DNA of 64,000 nt from Haloferula rosea (lineage in GTDB: Bacteria; Verrucomicrobiota; Verrucomicrobiia; Verrucomicrobiales; Akkermansiaceae): contig NZ_JAENII010000016.1 of the NCBI RefSeq assembly GCF_016595525.1, positions 1-64,000 on the forward strand. Reading direction: 5' to 3'. Position numbers and translations under genes: made by a program. Shown in pieces: positions 54,505-62,898 of this stretch. A model generated the notes under the pieces. That model was not told the DNA's origin, searched no databases, and worked only from the letters and a program-made list of their open reading frames with translations. Every line of letters begins with the position of its first letter. Within the stretch, counting starts at the first letter, position 1.

Positions 54505-55155
54505 TTGAAAGCGAACCGCTCCAGCACGCTGTCCGAGCACGCGGGTCAGGGAAAGCCGGCCCAATTCCGGATCGCAAGCGCGCGCACGGGCGCTTTCGAG
54601 TTGATTCCCCTGCCTTTCGTCGATGAATGGCTGATCAACCGACAACGGCGGGTCATGGTGAAGCGCATCCTCGACGAGCGCGGGATCCGTTTTGACCGAG
54701 GCGTTCCAAGGATGCTCGCAGGCGGAGGACGCGGACTTTTCTCCCGCATTGGCGGGGCCATCCGCGGGCTCGTCTTCAAGCCCTTGCGCAAGATCTTCCG
54801 CAGCGTCTTCTTCTGGCTGACGGCCAGGAACGCCGCGCGGACGGCCTTGGTCACCTACTTCCTCGCCCGATTCGTCCACCATCCGGGCATCGCACCGGAC
54901 GCCGGCCCCCTCACCCGCCAACGAGCGGAGGAATTGGCGCGGGTTTTCCGCGAAGTTGCCAAGGGGCTCGACCTGAAAGCGGCAAGCGACGCCTACCGGC
55001 GACTGCTTCGCTTCTTCAAGGGCAACGATCGGATTGCTCCCGACCGCCTGTCCCGGGCGATCGAGGAGGAGGCGCCCGGATTCATGGCGGAATTCGATAC
55101 CCGCATCGCGGAACGACTTTCGACCCTCAACGCCCTGACCTCAGCCGCGAACTGA
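54505..55155 (+). CDS. Hypothetical protein, partner of PAP2 phosphatase
   Basis: 216 residues if it starts at TTG 54505; the next ATG (54655) would cut well-formed sequence, and the frame is open back to the Pmp3 stop, so the true start is uncertain. The block FELIPLPFVDEWLINRQRRV recalls DUF697/EcsC-like membrane-associated proteins, but the match is not strong enough to name. Residues of about 85-130 include an amphipathic or membrane-prone stretch (SVFFWLTARNAARTALVTYF); the C terminus is helical. Its TGA overlaps the ATG of the PAP2 gene by one base (TGATG), so the two are translationally coupled. Confidence 0.55.
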   Translation: MKANRSSTLSEHAGQGKPAQFRIASARTGAFELIPLPFVDEWLINRQRRVMVKRILDERGIRFDRGVPRMLAGGGRGLFSRIGGAIRGLVFKPLRKIFRSVFFWLTARNAARTALVTYFLARFVHHPGIAPDAGPLTRQRAEELARVFREVAKGLDLKAASDAYRRLLRFFKGNDRIAPDRLSRAIEEEAPGFMAEFDTRIAERLSTLNALTSAAN

Positions 55156-55892
55156 TGTCCACCCTCTCCCACTCGGTCTGGCGCGAATCCACCCGCTGGA
55201 TGGTCCGCCTCGGTCGCAACGAGCGGCCGCTTCTGCTCATGATTCTGGCGCTCTCGCTCGCCGCGTGGGGGTTCGTCGCGCTTGCGGATCAGGTCATGGA
55301 AGGTGAAACCCAATCAATGGACACCCATCTGCTACTCGCCATGCGGGCCGCAGACAACCCAAGCCAACCTTGGGGTCCGGAATGGGTCCATGAAATGACC
55401 CGGGACATCACCGGCCTTGGCGGCACTGCCATCCTCACCAGCCTATCGCTCGCTGCCGTCGGCTACCTCGCACTGATCCGAAAGTTCCACCTCATGACCT
55501 TCCTCATCGTCGCCATTGGTGGCGGAATCGTGGTCAGCACCCTGCTCAAACTCGGCTTCGACCGGCCCCGCCCCGATCTCGTCCCCCACGGCTCCCATGT
55601 TTACACGAAAAGCTTCCCCAGCGGTCACTCGATGATGGCAGCCGTGACCTATCTCACGCTCGGAGCCCTCCTTGCGCGCATTCAGCGGCGCCGCTCGCAC
55701 CGCGCCTACATCCTGATCATTGCCACCGTCGCCACGCTGGCGGTAGGTGTCAGCCGGGTCCATCTCGGCGTCCACTGGCCGACCGATGTCCTCGCCGGCT
55801 GGGCCGTCGGCTCGGCATGGGCCGCAGCCTGCTGGACAGTCGCCAATCTGATGCAGCGACGTGGTGAAATCGAAGGAACTCCATCGTCGTGA
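55155..55892 (+). CDS. PAP2-family membrane phosphatase
   Basis: 245 residues with about five or six membrane helices. The three PAP2 motifs are intact: K132-LGFDRP-R139-P140 (KX6RP), PSGH at 155-158, and S200-R201 with His207 and Asp211 (SRX5HX3D). Such enzymes remove phosphate from lipid phosphates such as undecaprenyl pyrophosphate or phosphatidic acid, with the active site on the outer face of the inner membrane. Coupled to the upstream gene of unknown function, which may belong to the same lipid pathway. Confidence 0.92.
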   Translation: MSTLSHSVWRESTRWMVRLGRNERPLLLMILALSLAAWGFVALADQVMEGETQSMDTHLLLAMRAADNPSQPWGPEWVHEMTRDITGLGGTAILTSLSLAAVGYLALIRKFHLMTFLIVAIGGGIVVSTLLKLGFDRPRPDLVPHGSHVYTKSFPSGHSMMAAVTYLTLGALLARIQRRRSHRAYILIIATVATLAVGVSRVHLGVHWPTDVLAGWAVGSAWAAACWTVANLMQRRGEIEGTPSS

Positions 55893-56025
55893 ATCCGGGC
55901 CGGAGAACTTCATCAGATCCCGTTAGATCGCGTGCCTGCCAGAGAACGAGCTGTCCCTCTCGTCATCCCCGGTGAGTCGAAGTTCCTTGCTTTCACCGCC
56001 GCTTGCTCTTCGTTTGCTTTTCATC

Positions 56026-57312
56026 ATGAGACTCCTTTCCATCCTCGCCCTCCTTTCGCTCACCGCCGCTGCGAATGACTGGCCTCGCTTCCTGGGTCCG
56101 ACGCGCGACGGCGTTTCCACCGAAACCAACCTGCTGCGGGCTTTCCCTGACGATGGCCCGCCAGTCGTGTGGGAAAAGGAACTCGAAGTCGGGTTCGGCG
56201 GTTGCGCGGTGGTGGGCGACGAAGTGTATGTCGTCGACCGGGTGCGCGATGAATCCGACCTGCTGCTGTGCCTCGATGCCGCAACGGGTAAAGAGAAGTG
56301 GCGCTTCGAACATGAGGCGGAAGGCGAACCTCCCTTCCCGGGCTCACGCAGCGTTCCCACCGTCGAAGATGACGCCGTGTATTTCATCAATGCCTTCGGC
56401 TCCGTCTTCCGTATCGATCGTGAATCCCACAAGGCGACTTGGAGCGTGAAGCTCGACGAACGCTACGACGGTGCCACACCGAAGTGGGGATGGGCCCAGC
56501 CGGCGCTCGTCGAGGGCGACGTGCTCATCGTCCCACCATTCGGAGAAAAGATCGGCATCGTCGGGCTCGACAAGAAGACCGGTGAGGAGATCTGGAAGAG
56601 TGGCCCCATCGGCGACTCCCACTCCTCGCCCACCGTGATGGAGTTCGGCGGCGAAAAACACGTCGTCATCGTTTCCGTCACCGACAAGGACGGCAAGGAA
56701 GGCCTGGTCACCAGCTATCGCCCGACGGATGGCGAGATCCTCTGGCAGACCGACCTCTACTTCAACCGCATCCCCATCCCCGTCGTGACCAAGGTCGACG
56801 ATAAACGGATCTTCGCCACCGGGGGATACGACTGCGGTTCCATGATGCTGGGGATCGAGAAGACCGACAAAGGTTACGAGCTCAGCAAACTCTGGTCCGC
56901 GAAAAAGGGGTCTCAGGTGCATCCAACCATCCTCGCGGATGACCACCTCTACTTCCTCGCCAACGAGAACTCGAACTACAAGGTGAAGTCCAAGCGCGCG
57001 ACCGGCGGGCTCACCTGTTGGACGCTCGACGGTAAGGAACTGTGGAACACCGGCAACGAGCCCTTCATGGGCCGGGGAGGGATGATCCATGCCGACGGGA
57101 TGTTGATCATTCAGGATGGTGAAAACGGCGTGCTGCGACTCGTCGACCCGTCGCCCGAAGGATTCCGACTTCTCGCGGAAGCCAATGTCTTCGGCTCGGA
57201 TCTCAACAAGCGCTTCGACCTCAAATACTGGACCCCACCGGCCCTGAGCAACGGCCGCCTTTACCTGCGCGGGCAGGAAAAACTCATCTGCGTCGACCTG
57301 CGCGCGAAGTAG
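56026..57312 (+). CDS. PQQ-like beta-propeller protein
   Basis: 428 residues from ATG 56026, which opens a short signal peptide (MRLLSILALLSLTAAAND); an ATG 18 codons upstream is less suited. WPRFLGPTRDGVSTE at the mature start is the common opening of PQQ-like propeller proteins in planctomycetes and verrucomicrobia. The tryptophan-docking repeats are present: LDAATGKEKWRFE, LDKKTGEEIWKS, PTDGEILWQTD and LDGKELWNTG. No PQQ-dependent dehydrogenase active site was seen, so a scaffold role as in BamB-like proteins is as likely as catalysis. Convergent with the sugar isomerase gene. Confidence 0.85.
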   Translation: MRLLSILALLSLTAAANDWPRFLGPTRDGVSTETNLLRAFPDDGPPVVWEKELEVGFGGCAVVGDEVYVVDRVRDESDLLLCLDAATGKEKWRFEHEAEGEPPFPGSRSVPTVEDDAVYFINAFGSVFRIDRESHKATWSVKLDERYDGATPKWGWAQPALVEGDVLIVPPFGEKIGIVGLDKKTGEEIWKSGPIGDSHSSPTVMEFGGEKHVVIVSVTDKDGKEGLVTSYRPTDGEILWQTDLYFNRIPIPVVTKVDDKRIFATGGYDCGSMMLGIEKTDKGYELSKLWSAKKGSQVHPTILADDHLYFLANENSNYKVKSKRATGGLTCWTLDGKELWNTGNEPFMGRGGMIHADGMLIIQDGENGVLRLVDPSPEGFRLLAEANVFGSDLNKRFDLKYWTPPALSNGRLYLRGQEKLICVDLRAK

Positions 57313-57369
57313 GTCTCAGACGGCAAAGGTGGCGCACGGAGGAAAGAGAAACCCCAATCTTCGGTTCTC

Positions 57370-58314
57370 TCAGACTCCCGCTTTCGCCACCGCCGCCTTC
57401 ATTTTCGCCAGACCCGTTCTGGCCACCTCGATCGCCGGCTTCTGCCAGTAGGAACGGTTGAAGAGCTCGAGGTTGAGAACCGGGTTGGCTCCGACCCGGC
57501 GGAAGCCCTGCAGGATCTCGTCCAGCGGAGCGATGCCATCACCCGGATAGACCCGGTGCTCGTCGCGGATCGTCTCGCGGGGCGGGTCCGCCGGATAGTC
57601 ATTCATGTGGAAGGTCTGCAGGGCCTGCGGCCCCAGTTGAAGCAGCGCTTCGAAAGCCGAGCCACCCTTGTAGGTGTGATAGACATCTCCCAAGAAGCAC
57701 GCCTTCGGGTGCCCCGATTCCATGGCGATGAACACCGCAGTGCTCACCCGGCCGATGCTCTTGTTTCCTCCCCACATCTCGATCTGCGGGACCACGCCCA
57801 TCTCGTCGCCGAGCTCAAGAAGCTGCCGGTAGCGCTCGGCAATCCGCATCGGGTCGATGCCTCGATCCCGCGGCGCCCCCGCAGGTGCCGCCGCAATCCG
57901 GGTTCCTCCAAGCTGGGCGATCACATCCATGTCCCGCTTCGCTTCCTCGAAACCCTCGGCACGCTTCGCCTCATCGTCCACGATCCACGGCGCGAAACCG
58001 ATCGCACTTTCCACCGTCAGGCCGCCGTCCTCGATGCGCTTCCGCAGATCCGCGAGCTTGCCGCCACGCTCCACATGCTCCCGGAGCTTTCCCAGCCACG
58101 GCTCGATCGCATCATATCCCGCTTCGATCGCCACATCGATCTCCCCGGCGGCATCCAACCCTTGCCCGCGGATCGTGCTCATGTTCAGCCCGTAGCGAAA
58201 TCGGGCAGGACTCGCCTTTGCAGCCTCGACGGCCACCGCGGGACTGGCCGCAGCTCCAGCAGCAAGAGTGCCGCAAGCCATGAAACCGCGACGTGAACAG
58301 GTTGGGACCTTCAT
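57370..58314 (-). CDS. TAT-exported sugar phosphate isomerase/epimerase-like TIM barrel
   Basis: 314 residues from ATG 58314 (two GTGs precede it). The leader TCSRRGFMACGTLAAGAAASP has the twin-arginine motif SRRGFM, so it is exported folded. The TIM barrel of the xylose-isomerase-like/AP endonuclease 2 type has its metal ligands in place: Glu in PQIEMWGG, Asp/His in FLGDVYHTY, His in FHMNDYP and Glu in NLELFN. Likely isomerises or epimerises a sugar or inositol in the periplasm. No operon partner; the substrate is unknown. Confidence 0.88.
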   Translation of the reverse strand: MKVPTCSRRGFMACGTLAAGAAASPAVAVEAAKASPARFRYGLNMSTIRGQGLDAAGEIDVAIEAGYDAIEPWLGKLREHVERGGKLADLRKRIEDGGLTVESAIGFAPWIVDDEAKRAEGFEEAKRDMDVIAQLGGTRIAAAPAGAPRDRGIDPMRIAERYRQLLELGDEMGVVPQIEMWGGNKSIGRVSTAVFIAMESGHPKACFLGDVYHTYKGGSAFEALLQLGPQALQTFHMNDYPADPPRETIRDEHRVYPGDGIAPLDEILQGFRRVGANPVLNLELFNRSYWQKPAIEVARTGLAKMKAAVAKAGV

Positions 58315-58459
58315 CACCACGAAGGCTCGTCAGCATGAACTCACCTGACAACGTCTTTCGCCATCAAAAGGAATCACGACGGCAAGTGGCACCGCCGATC
58401 GGAGAATACACACAGCATTGAATCTTCGCGTTCCCCCCGAACCAAGTGTAGGAATCGCC

Positions 58460-59863
58460 ATGGTCAACATCCCCGTCGACGACAGCGTCGAATCAATCGA
58501 ACAGCCCGTCGATGAGCGCCCATGGGAAATCCTCGCGGAGAAACTCGAAGCCGAGGACCACGCCGGGGCCGCCGCCCTTCTCTCCGACCTGAGTGTCGAG
58601 GACCAACGCCTGGCGATGGCCCACCTCGCCGAAGGCTCCCAGGTCATCCTCACTTCCTCGCTTCCCCCTCAGGAAGCCGCCGAGATGCTCGAGATCCTGC
58701 CCGAAGCCCAGGCCGTCAGCATCCTCAACCAGCTGCCATCCGAGGCCGCCGCCGACATCGTCGAGATGCTCCCCGGCTCGATCGGGTCCGACCTCCTGCG
58801 CGAGATGGACGAGGAGGACTCCGATGCCGTCCTCGCCGAACTGGATGACCCGGACGAAGCCGAGAAACTCCGCACCCGGGTCGAGTATGAGTGGGACACT
58901 GCCGGGGGCCTGATGCGCACCCGGCTGGCTTCATTTTCTGAAACCGCGACGGTCGGTGACGTCCTCGCCGACCTCGGGGAGAACGCCGAGTCCTACGCCG
59001 ACATGGATGTCCAGTATGTCTACGTGACAGGCGAGGGTGAGAAACTCCGCGGCGTCCTGCGCCTGCGCGACCTCGTGCTGACACCGAGGAAAACCCCGGT
59101 CTCCAAGGTCATGATCTCCGACCCGGTCTGCGTCAAGGCATCCGACAATTTCTCCAGCCTGCGCACCCTCTTCGATGAGAAGAACTACATCGGCCTTCCG
59201 GTCGTCGAAGAGGACGGATCACTGATCGGAGTGATCACCCGGCAGGCCGTTCGCGAAGCAACCTCGGAGCACCAGACGGAGGATTTCCTCCACACCCAGG
59301 GCATCCTCGGTGGTGAGGAACTGCGCTCCATGCCGATGGTAGCGCGCTGCGGCCGCCGCCTCGCCTGGCTCGGCCCGAACATCATTCTCAACCTCGTGGC
59401 GGCCAGCGTGATCGCGATGTACGAAGACACGCTCCAAGCCGTCATCGCACTCGCCGTCTTCCTGCCCATCGTTTCCGACATGAGTGGATGCTCCGGCAAC
59501 CAGGCCGTCGCGGTGTCGATCCGCGAACTCACACTCGGCCTGATCCGCCCGACCGAATTCCTGCGCATCGTCTGGAAGGAGGGAATCCTCGGCATCGTGA
59601 ACGGATTCGTCCTCGGCCTCCTGCTCGGAACGATCGCCGCCGTCTGGAAAGGAAACATCTATCTCGGACTGGTGGTCGGCGGCGCGCTGTTCCTGAACAC
59701 CATCCTGTCGGTCCTCCTCGGTGGCATGGTGCCGCTCTTCCTGAAGCGGCTGAAAGTGGATCCCGCACTTGCTTCGGGACCCATCCTCACGACCTGCACG
59801 GACATGTGTGGTTTCTTCCTCGTCCTCAATCTCGCCTCCGCCGTGCTGTCGAAGCTCGGGTAA
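58460..59863 (+). CDS. mgtE: Magnesium transporter MgtE
   Basis: 467 residues from ATG 58460. The N domain (about 25-135) is helical and Leu/Asp/Glu-rich (MLEILPEAQAVSILNQLPSE), followed by two CBS domains (about 150-270: VGDVLADLGENAESY, FDEKNYIGLPVVEEDGSLIGVIT) that sense magnesium in known MgtE. Five membrane helices follow, with MSGCSGNQAVAVSIREL in the position of the GNxGxQ pore block and TDMCGFFLVLNLA, which carries the conserved Asp of the selectivity site. A gated, inward magnesium channel in the inner membrane. No riboswitch was seen upstream. Confidence 0.93.
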   Translation: MVNIPVDDSVESIEQPVDERPWEILAEKLEAEDHAGAAALLSDLSVEDQRLAMAHLAEGSQVILTSSLPPQEAAEMLEILPEAQAVSILNQLPSEAAADIVEMLPGSIGSDLLREMDEEDSDAVLAELDDPDEAEKLRTRVEYEWDTAGGLMRTRLASFSETATVGDVLADLGENAESYADMDVQYVYVTGEGEKLRGVLRLRDLVLTPRKTPVSKVMISDPVCVKASDNFSSLRTLFDEKNYIGLPVVEEDGSLIGVITRQAVREATSEHQTEDFLHTQGILGGEELRSMPMVARCGRRLAWLGPNIILNLVAASVIAMYEDTLQAVIALAVFLPIVSDMSGCSGNQAVAVSIRELTLGLIRPTEFLRIVWKEGILGIVNGFVLGLLLGTIAAVWKGNIYLGLVVGGALFLNTILSVLLGGMVPLFLKRLKVDPALASGPILTTCTDMCGFFLVLNLASAVLSKLG

Positions 59864-60013
59864 CGCATCGGCGCCCCGCCCATGAGCGGAGCGGACCGCT
59901 CCAGCCAGAATAGGATTGAACGGAGCTCCGAGTCGGCTATGTCTCGGAGTGATATCTGGCTCATTCCATGGGAGCCGCTATCTAACAGAAGCGAGAAACA
60001 AACCCACACCTGC

Positions 60014-60271
60014 ATGAAAACCTTCCAAGTCCTTTCCACCGGGAAGCCCATCTTCTTCTTTGAGGTCGAACCCGAATATGCCGACGATGACGTGAGTCCG
60101 CGGAACAAGGAGCTCGCCGAGAATCTGGCGAACGCACTGGGCGTGAAGGAACATGGCCCGGCCTTCCATCCCCAGCTGATTTCCCGGCTGCCACTCGTCG
60201 TGGAAGACCGCGCACCCGATCACGCCCAGCCCGGCCTGAAGGCCTGGGTCTCGCCAAAGCTCAACCGCTAG
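60014..60271 (+). CDS. Small hypothetical protein
   Basis: 85 residues from ATG 60014: MKTFQVLSTGKPIFFFEVEP, an acidic stretch (YADDDVSPRNKELAENLAN) and a Pro-rich end. No signal peptide or membrane segment. Codon choice and protein-like composition support a real gene, but no family is recognised and the ribosome binding site is weak. It stands between mgtE and the cytochrome gene, all in one direction, with gaps of about 150 bases on each side. Confidence 0.5.
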   Translation: MKTFQVLSTGKPIFFFEVEPEYADDDVSPRNKELAENLANALGVKEHGPAFHPQLISRLPLVVEDRAPDHAQPGLKAWVSPKLNR

Positions 60272-60425
60272 ACCAGGACCGGGGAACCGGGCCCGGCAGC
60301 GGACGAACCAAGGCAACGCGATCTGCCGCCTCTTCCCGATGGAAGCGGTGACGGGTCTTGCGCGCCCATGCAAGATGGGGCGGCCCCAGGCCGTATGCCA
60401 CCCGCTCTCGCGGACATCCGGCCGC

Positions 60426-61217
60426 ATGCTCGCTATGCCGATCTTGAAACGCCCCGTCTCTCTGATGCTCGCCCTGCTGTCAGCCTCATCGCTGCGTGCC
60501 GACAAAGAGCAGGACCACCCGACAGATGAATCGCCCAAGCTGCCGGCGAAGGAGGTGAAGGAGCCCGAGGCCTTCTTCAACTGCAAGGCGTGCCACCTGC
60601 CGAACGACGTCCAGGTCGGACCTTCACTCGTCGAGATCCGCACTGCCTATCCCGCGGAGAAACTGGATGAGTTCGTCGAGTGGTGCATCAACCCGGGAAA
60701 GAAGCGTCCCGAGATGCCGCAAATGCCATCCATGGCTCACATTCCGAAACCCGAGCTGGCCGAGATCCATGCCCACATCCTGAAAGTCACGAAAGGACTG
60801 AAGCCGCCGCGGAAGCGGCCCAGGGAGGATCCTTTCAAAGCCACGAAGCGGCCCCGCATTGTTAGAACCTTCGTCCCCGACGCCAGCCCGGCCGCCATCG
60901 TGGTGTGCCTCGACACCGAGGAGAAACACAACCTCGTCTGGGACACCGTCGGCTGCCGTGTTGCCTACGTCACCCTTGGCGAGATCGACAACTGGCCCTA
61001 CCTGCGGAGCAATGGCAACTCGCTTGCCAAGGTCGGCAAGACGATCTTCACCAACGACTCCCCGACCAAGGTGGAAAGGGTCTATCGCGGCTATCGCATT
61101 GATGGGAACGGACTGCCGGTCTTCCTCTACTCCGATGGAGATCAGGAATTCCGTGATGCCATCATTCTCTCATCCGACCGCCTTCAGGTGGGCACTCAAT
61201 CCATCCCACTGAAATAG
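60426..61217 (+). CDS. c-type cytochrome-like secreted protein
   Basis: 263 residues from ATG 60426 (MLAMPILKRPVSLMLALLSA, then SSLRA: signal peptide; ATG 60435 is an alternative). The N-terminal domain (about 40-130) has FNCKACHLPNDVQVGPSL, a CxxCH heme c site with the usual VGPSL after it, and MPQMPSMAHIPKPELAEIHA with candidate axial Met. After a basic linker (PPRKRPREDPFKATKRPR) comes a second, beta-rich domain without heme motifs. It stands ten bases before a sorbosone-dehydrogenase-like propeller gene, so it may take electrons from that enzyme. Confidence 0.8.
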   Translation: MLAMPILKRPVSLMLALLSASSLRADKEQDHPTDESPKLPAKEVKEPEAFFNCKACHLPNDVQVGPSLVEIRTAYPAEKLDEFVEWCINPGKKRPEMPQMPSMAHIPKPELAEIHAHILKVTKGLKPPRKRPREDPFKATKRPRIVRTFVPDASPAAIVVCLDTEEKHNLVWDTVGCRVAYVTLGEIDNWPYLRSNGNSLAKVGKTIFTNDSPTKVERVYRGYRIDGNGLPVFLYSDGDQEFRDAIILSSDRLQVGTQSIPLK

Positions 61218-61226
61218 GAGCCTCCG

Positions 61227-62753
61227 ATGAAATCCATCCTGACTTCCATCGCCCTCCTCGCGAGCTCGCCATCGGCCTTTGCCGGTTTCGACTGGCAGGA
61301 CCATTACACGGTCGAACCCATTCCGCTGCCGCAGGGAGTCGACCCACAAGTCGGCGGCATGACCCTGACGCATGACGGAAAGCTGGCCGTCTGCCTTCAT
61401 CGCGGTGAAGTCCTCATTTACGACGAAGACAGCCAGCACTGGTCCGAGTTTGCCAATGGACTGCACGAGCCACTCGGCATCCACGCCGAAAAGGATGGAA
61501 GCATCCTCGTCGTCCAGCGGGCGGAGCTGACCCGGCTCGTCGATGAGGATGGGGATGGCAAGGCGGACCTCCACCAAGTCGTCTGCAACGACTGGGGCGT
61601 CTCGGGAAACTACCACGAGTTTGCCTTTGGTTTGGCCAAGGACTCCAAAGGAAACTACTACATCAGCCTCGGCACCGCCTCCAACGGCTCCGGAGTCCGC
61701 TCCATCATCCGCGGTGAATGGAACAACACCGGCGGCCTCACTCAGGACAAGTTCCTCTACGGCGGAAGCCACGGAAGCTGGACGGAGAAGAAACAAGCCG
61801 TGCCGCGGATGTATGCCCGCGTGCCCTACCGGGGATGCATCCTTCAGATCTCGCCCGACTCGAGGAAGGCCAAGGTGTATGCCACCGGCCTCAGAACCCC
61901 CAATGGCCTGTTCATGGACGAGAACGACCAACTATGGGTATCGGACAACCAGGGGGATTGGCTCGGGGCCTCGAAACTTCACAAGATTGAAGAAGGCGCC
62001 TTCTACGGTCACGCGGCCTCCCTCCTTTGGAGCCGGAATCCTCCGGATGTCACGCCCGCCGATCTGCCGCCTGCATCGCTGGATGCCATGCGCCGCAAGG
62101 CCGCCGCTCTGCTACCCCAGGGTGAGTGCGGAAACTCGATTACCGAAATGCGCGTCCTTCGCCCATCTTTCGCCCCCATCGAGAACCCCGGCGCCCTGAT
62201 CATCGGGGAGATGAACCAACCAAGGATGCCGGTCTACCTTCCCGATACCGTCAACGGTCAGCCACAGGGAGCCATCATGCACTTCCTCGACACCCCGGCA
62301 ATCGGTGGCGGCATCAACCGCATGGTCTGGTCGCCGGATGGAAAAAGCCTTTACGTCGGGAAAACCCACCTCAGCTGGCCCGGCAAGGAGGGCATCAACC
62401 GGATCCGCTACAACGGCCACCCCTTCCTCCAGGTCCAGCAGTTCAGGCTCACTGCCAGTGGATTCGAGATCCAAACCAATGGCGAACTCACCGACGTCCT
62501 CAAGCCGGACGACTACCGCATCGAATCCTTCAGCCTGCAGTACGGCCCGAGATACGGGTCACCGAAAGTCGACCGCTCGTCTGAAACCGTCGCCAAGGTC
62601 GAGAAGCAAGGCAACTCCCTCATCATCCATCTCAAGGACAAGCCGAGAGCGAACCGGGTCTATGGCATCGAACTCCCCGAACAGCTTTCCAACGAAAAGC
62701 TGGGCCCACTTTCAGCCACCCGATACTGGTACACCGCCCATCAGGTGCACTGA
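61227..62753 (+). CDS. Sorbosone dehydrogenase-like / PVC-type beta-propeller protein
   Basis: 508 residues, with a signal peptide ending PSAFAG. GGAG lies eight bases upstream of the ATG. The six-bladed propeller resembles glucose/sorbosone dehydrogenases: PLPQGVDPQVGGMTLTHDG, LHEPLGIHAEKDGSILVVQ, DEDGDGKADLHQVV (an acidic calcium-like loop), TGLRTPNGLFMDENDQLWV and INRMVWSPDGKSLYVG. The cytochrome gene lies directly upstream, so oxidation of a sugar with electrons passed to cytochrome c is a reasonable model (inference). No heme motif in this protein. Confidence 0.83.
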   Translation: MKSILTSIALLASSPSAFAGFDWQDHYTVEPIPLPQGVDPQVGGMTLTHDGKLAVCLHRGEVLIYDEDSQHWSEFANGLHEPLGIHAEKDGSILVVQRAELTRLVDEDGDGKADLHQVVCNDWGVSGNYHEFAFGLAKDSKGNYYISLGTASNGSGVRSIIRGEWNNTGGLTQDKFLYGGSHGSWTEKKQAVPRMYARVPYRGCILQISPDSRKAKVYATGLRTPNGLFMDENDQLWVSDNQGDWLGASKLHKIEEGAFYGHAASLLWSRNPPDVTPADLPPASLDAMRRKAAALLPQGECGNSITEMRVLRPSFAPIENPGALIIGEMNQPRMPVYLPDTVNGQPQGAIMHFLDTPAIGGGINRMVWSPDGKSLYVGKTHLSWPGKEGINRIRYNGHPFLQVQQFRLTASGFEIQTNGELTDVLKPDDYRIESFSLQYGPRYGSPKVDRSSETVAKVEKQGNSLIIHLKDKPRANRVYGIELPEQLSNEKLGPLSATRYWYTAHQVH

Positions 62754-62898
62754 CGCCGGGCTCCCCCAGCGGCTCATCAACTTCCCCCCGCCCATCGATG
62801 GAATCCGCAGCTGATTTTTGAATGGCGCCTCCACCGGGTCCCGCCGAATGTGCCTCAGCAAGGTGGCCAGCGCCTCCACGAATTCTTTGACCGATCCA

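Noticed and set aside
58321-58459. Possible magnesium riboswitch upstream of mgtE
   Set aside because: The leader is too short and no M-box-like conserved blocks or stable hairpins were seen.
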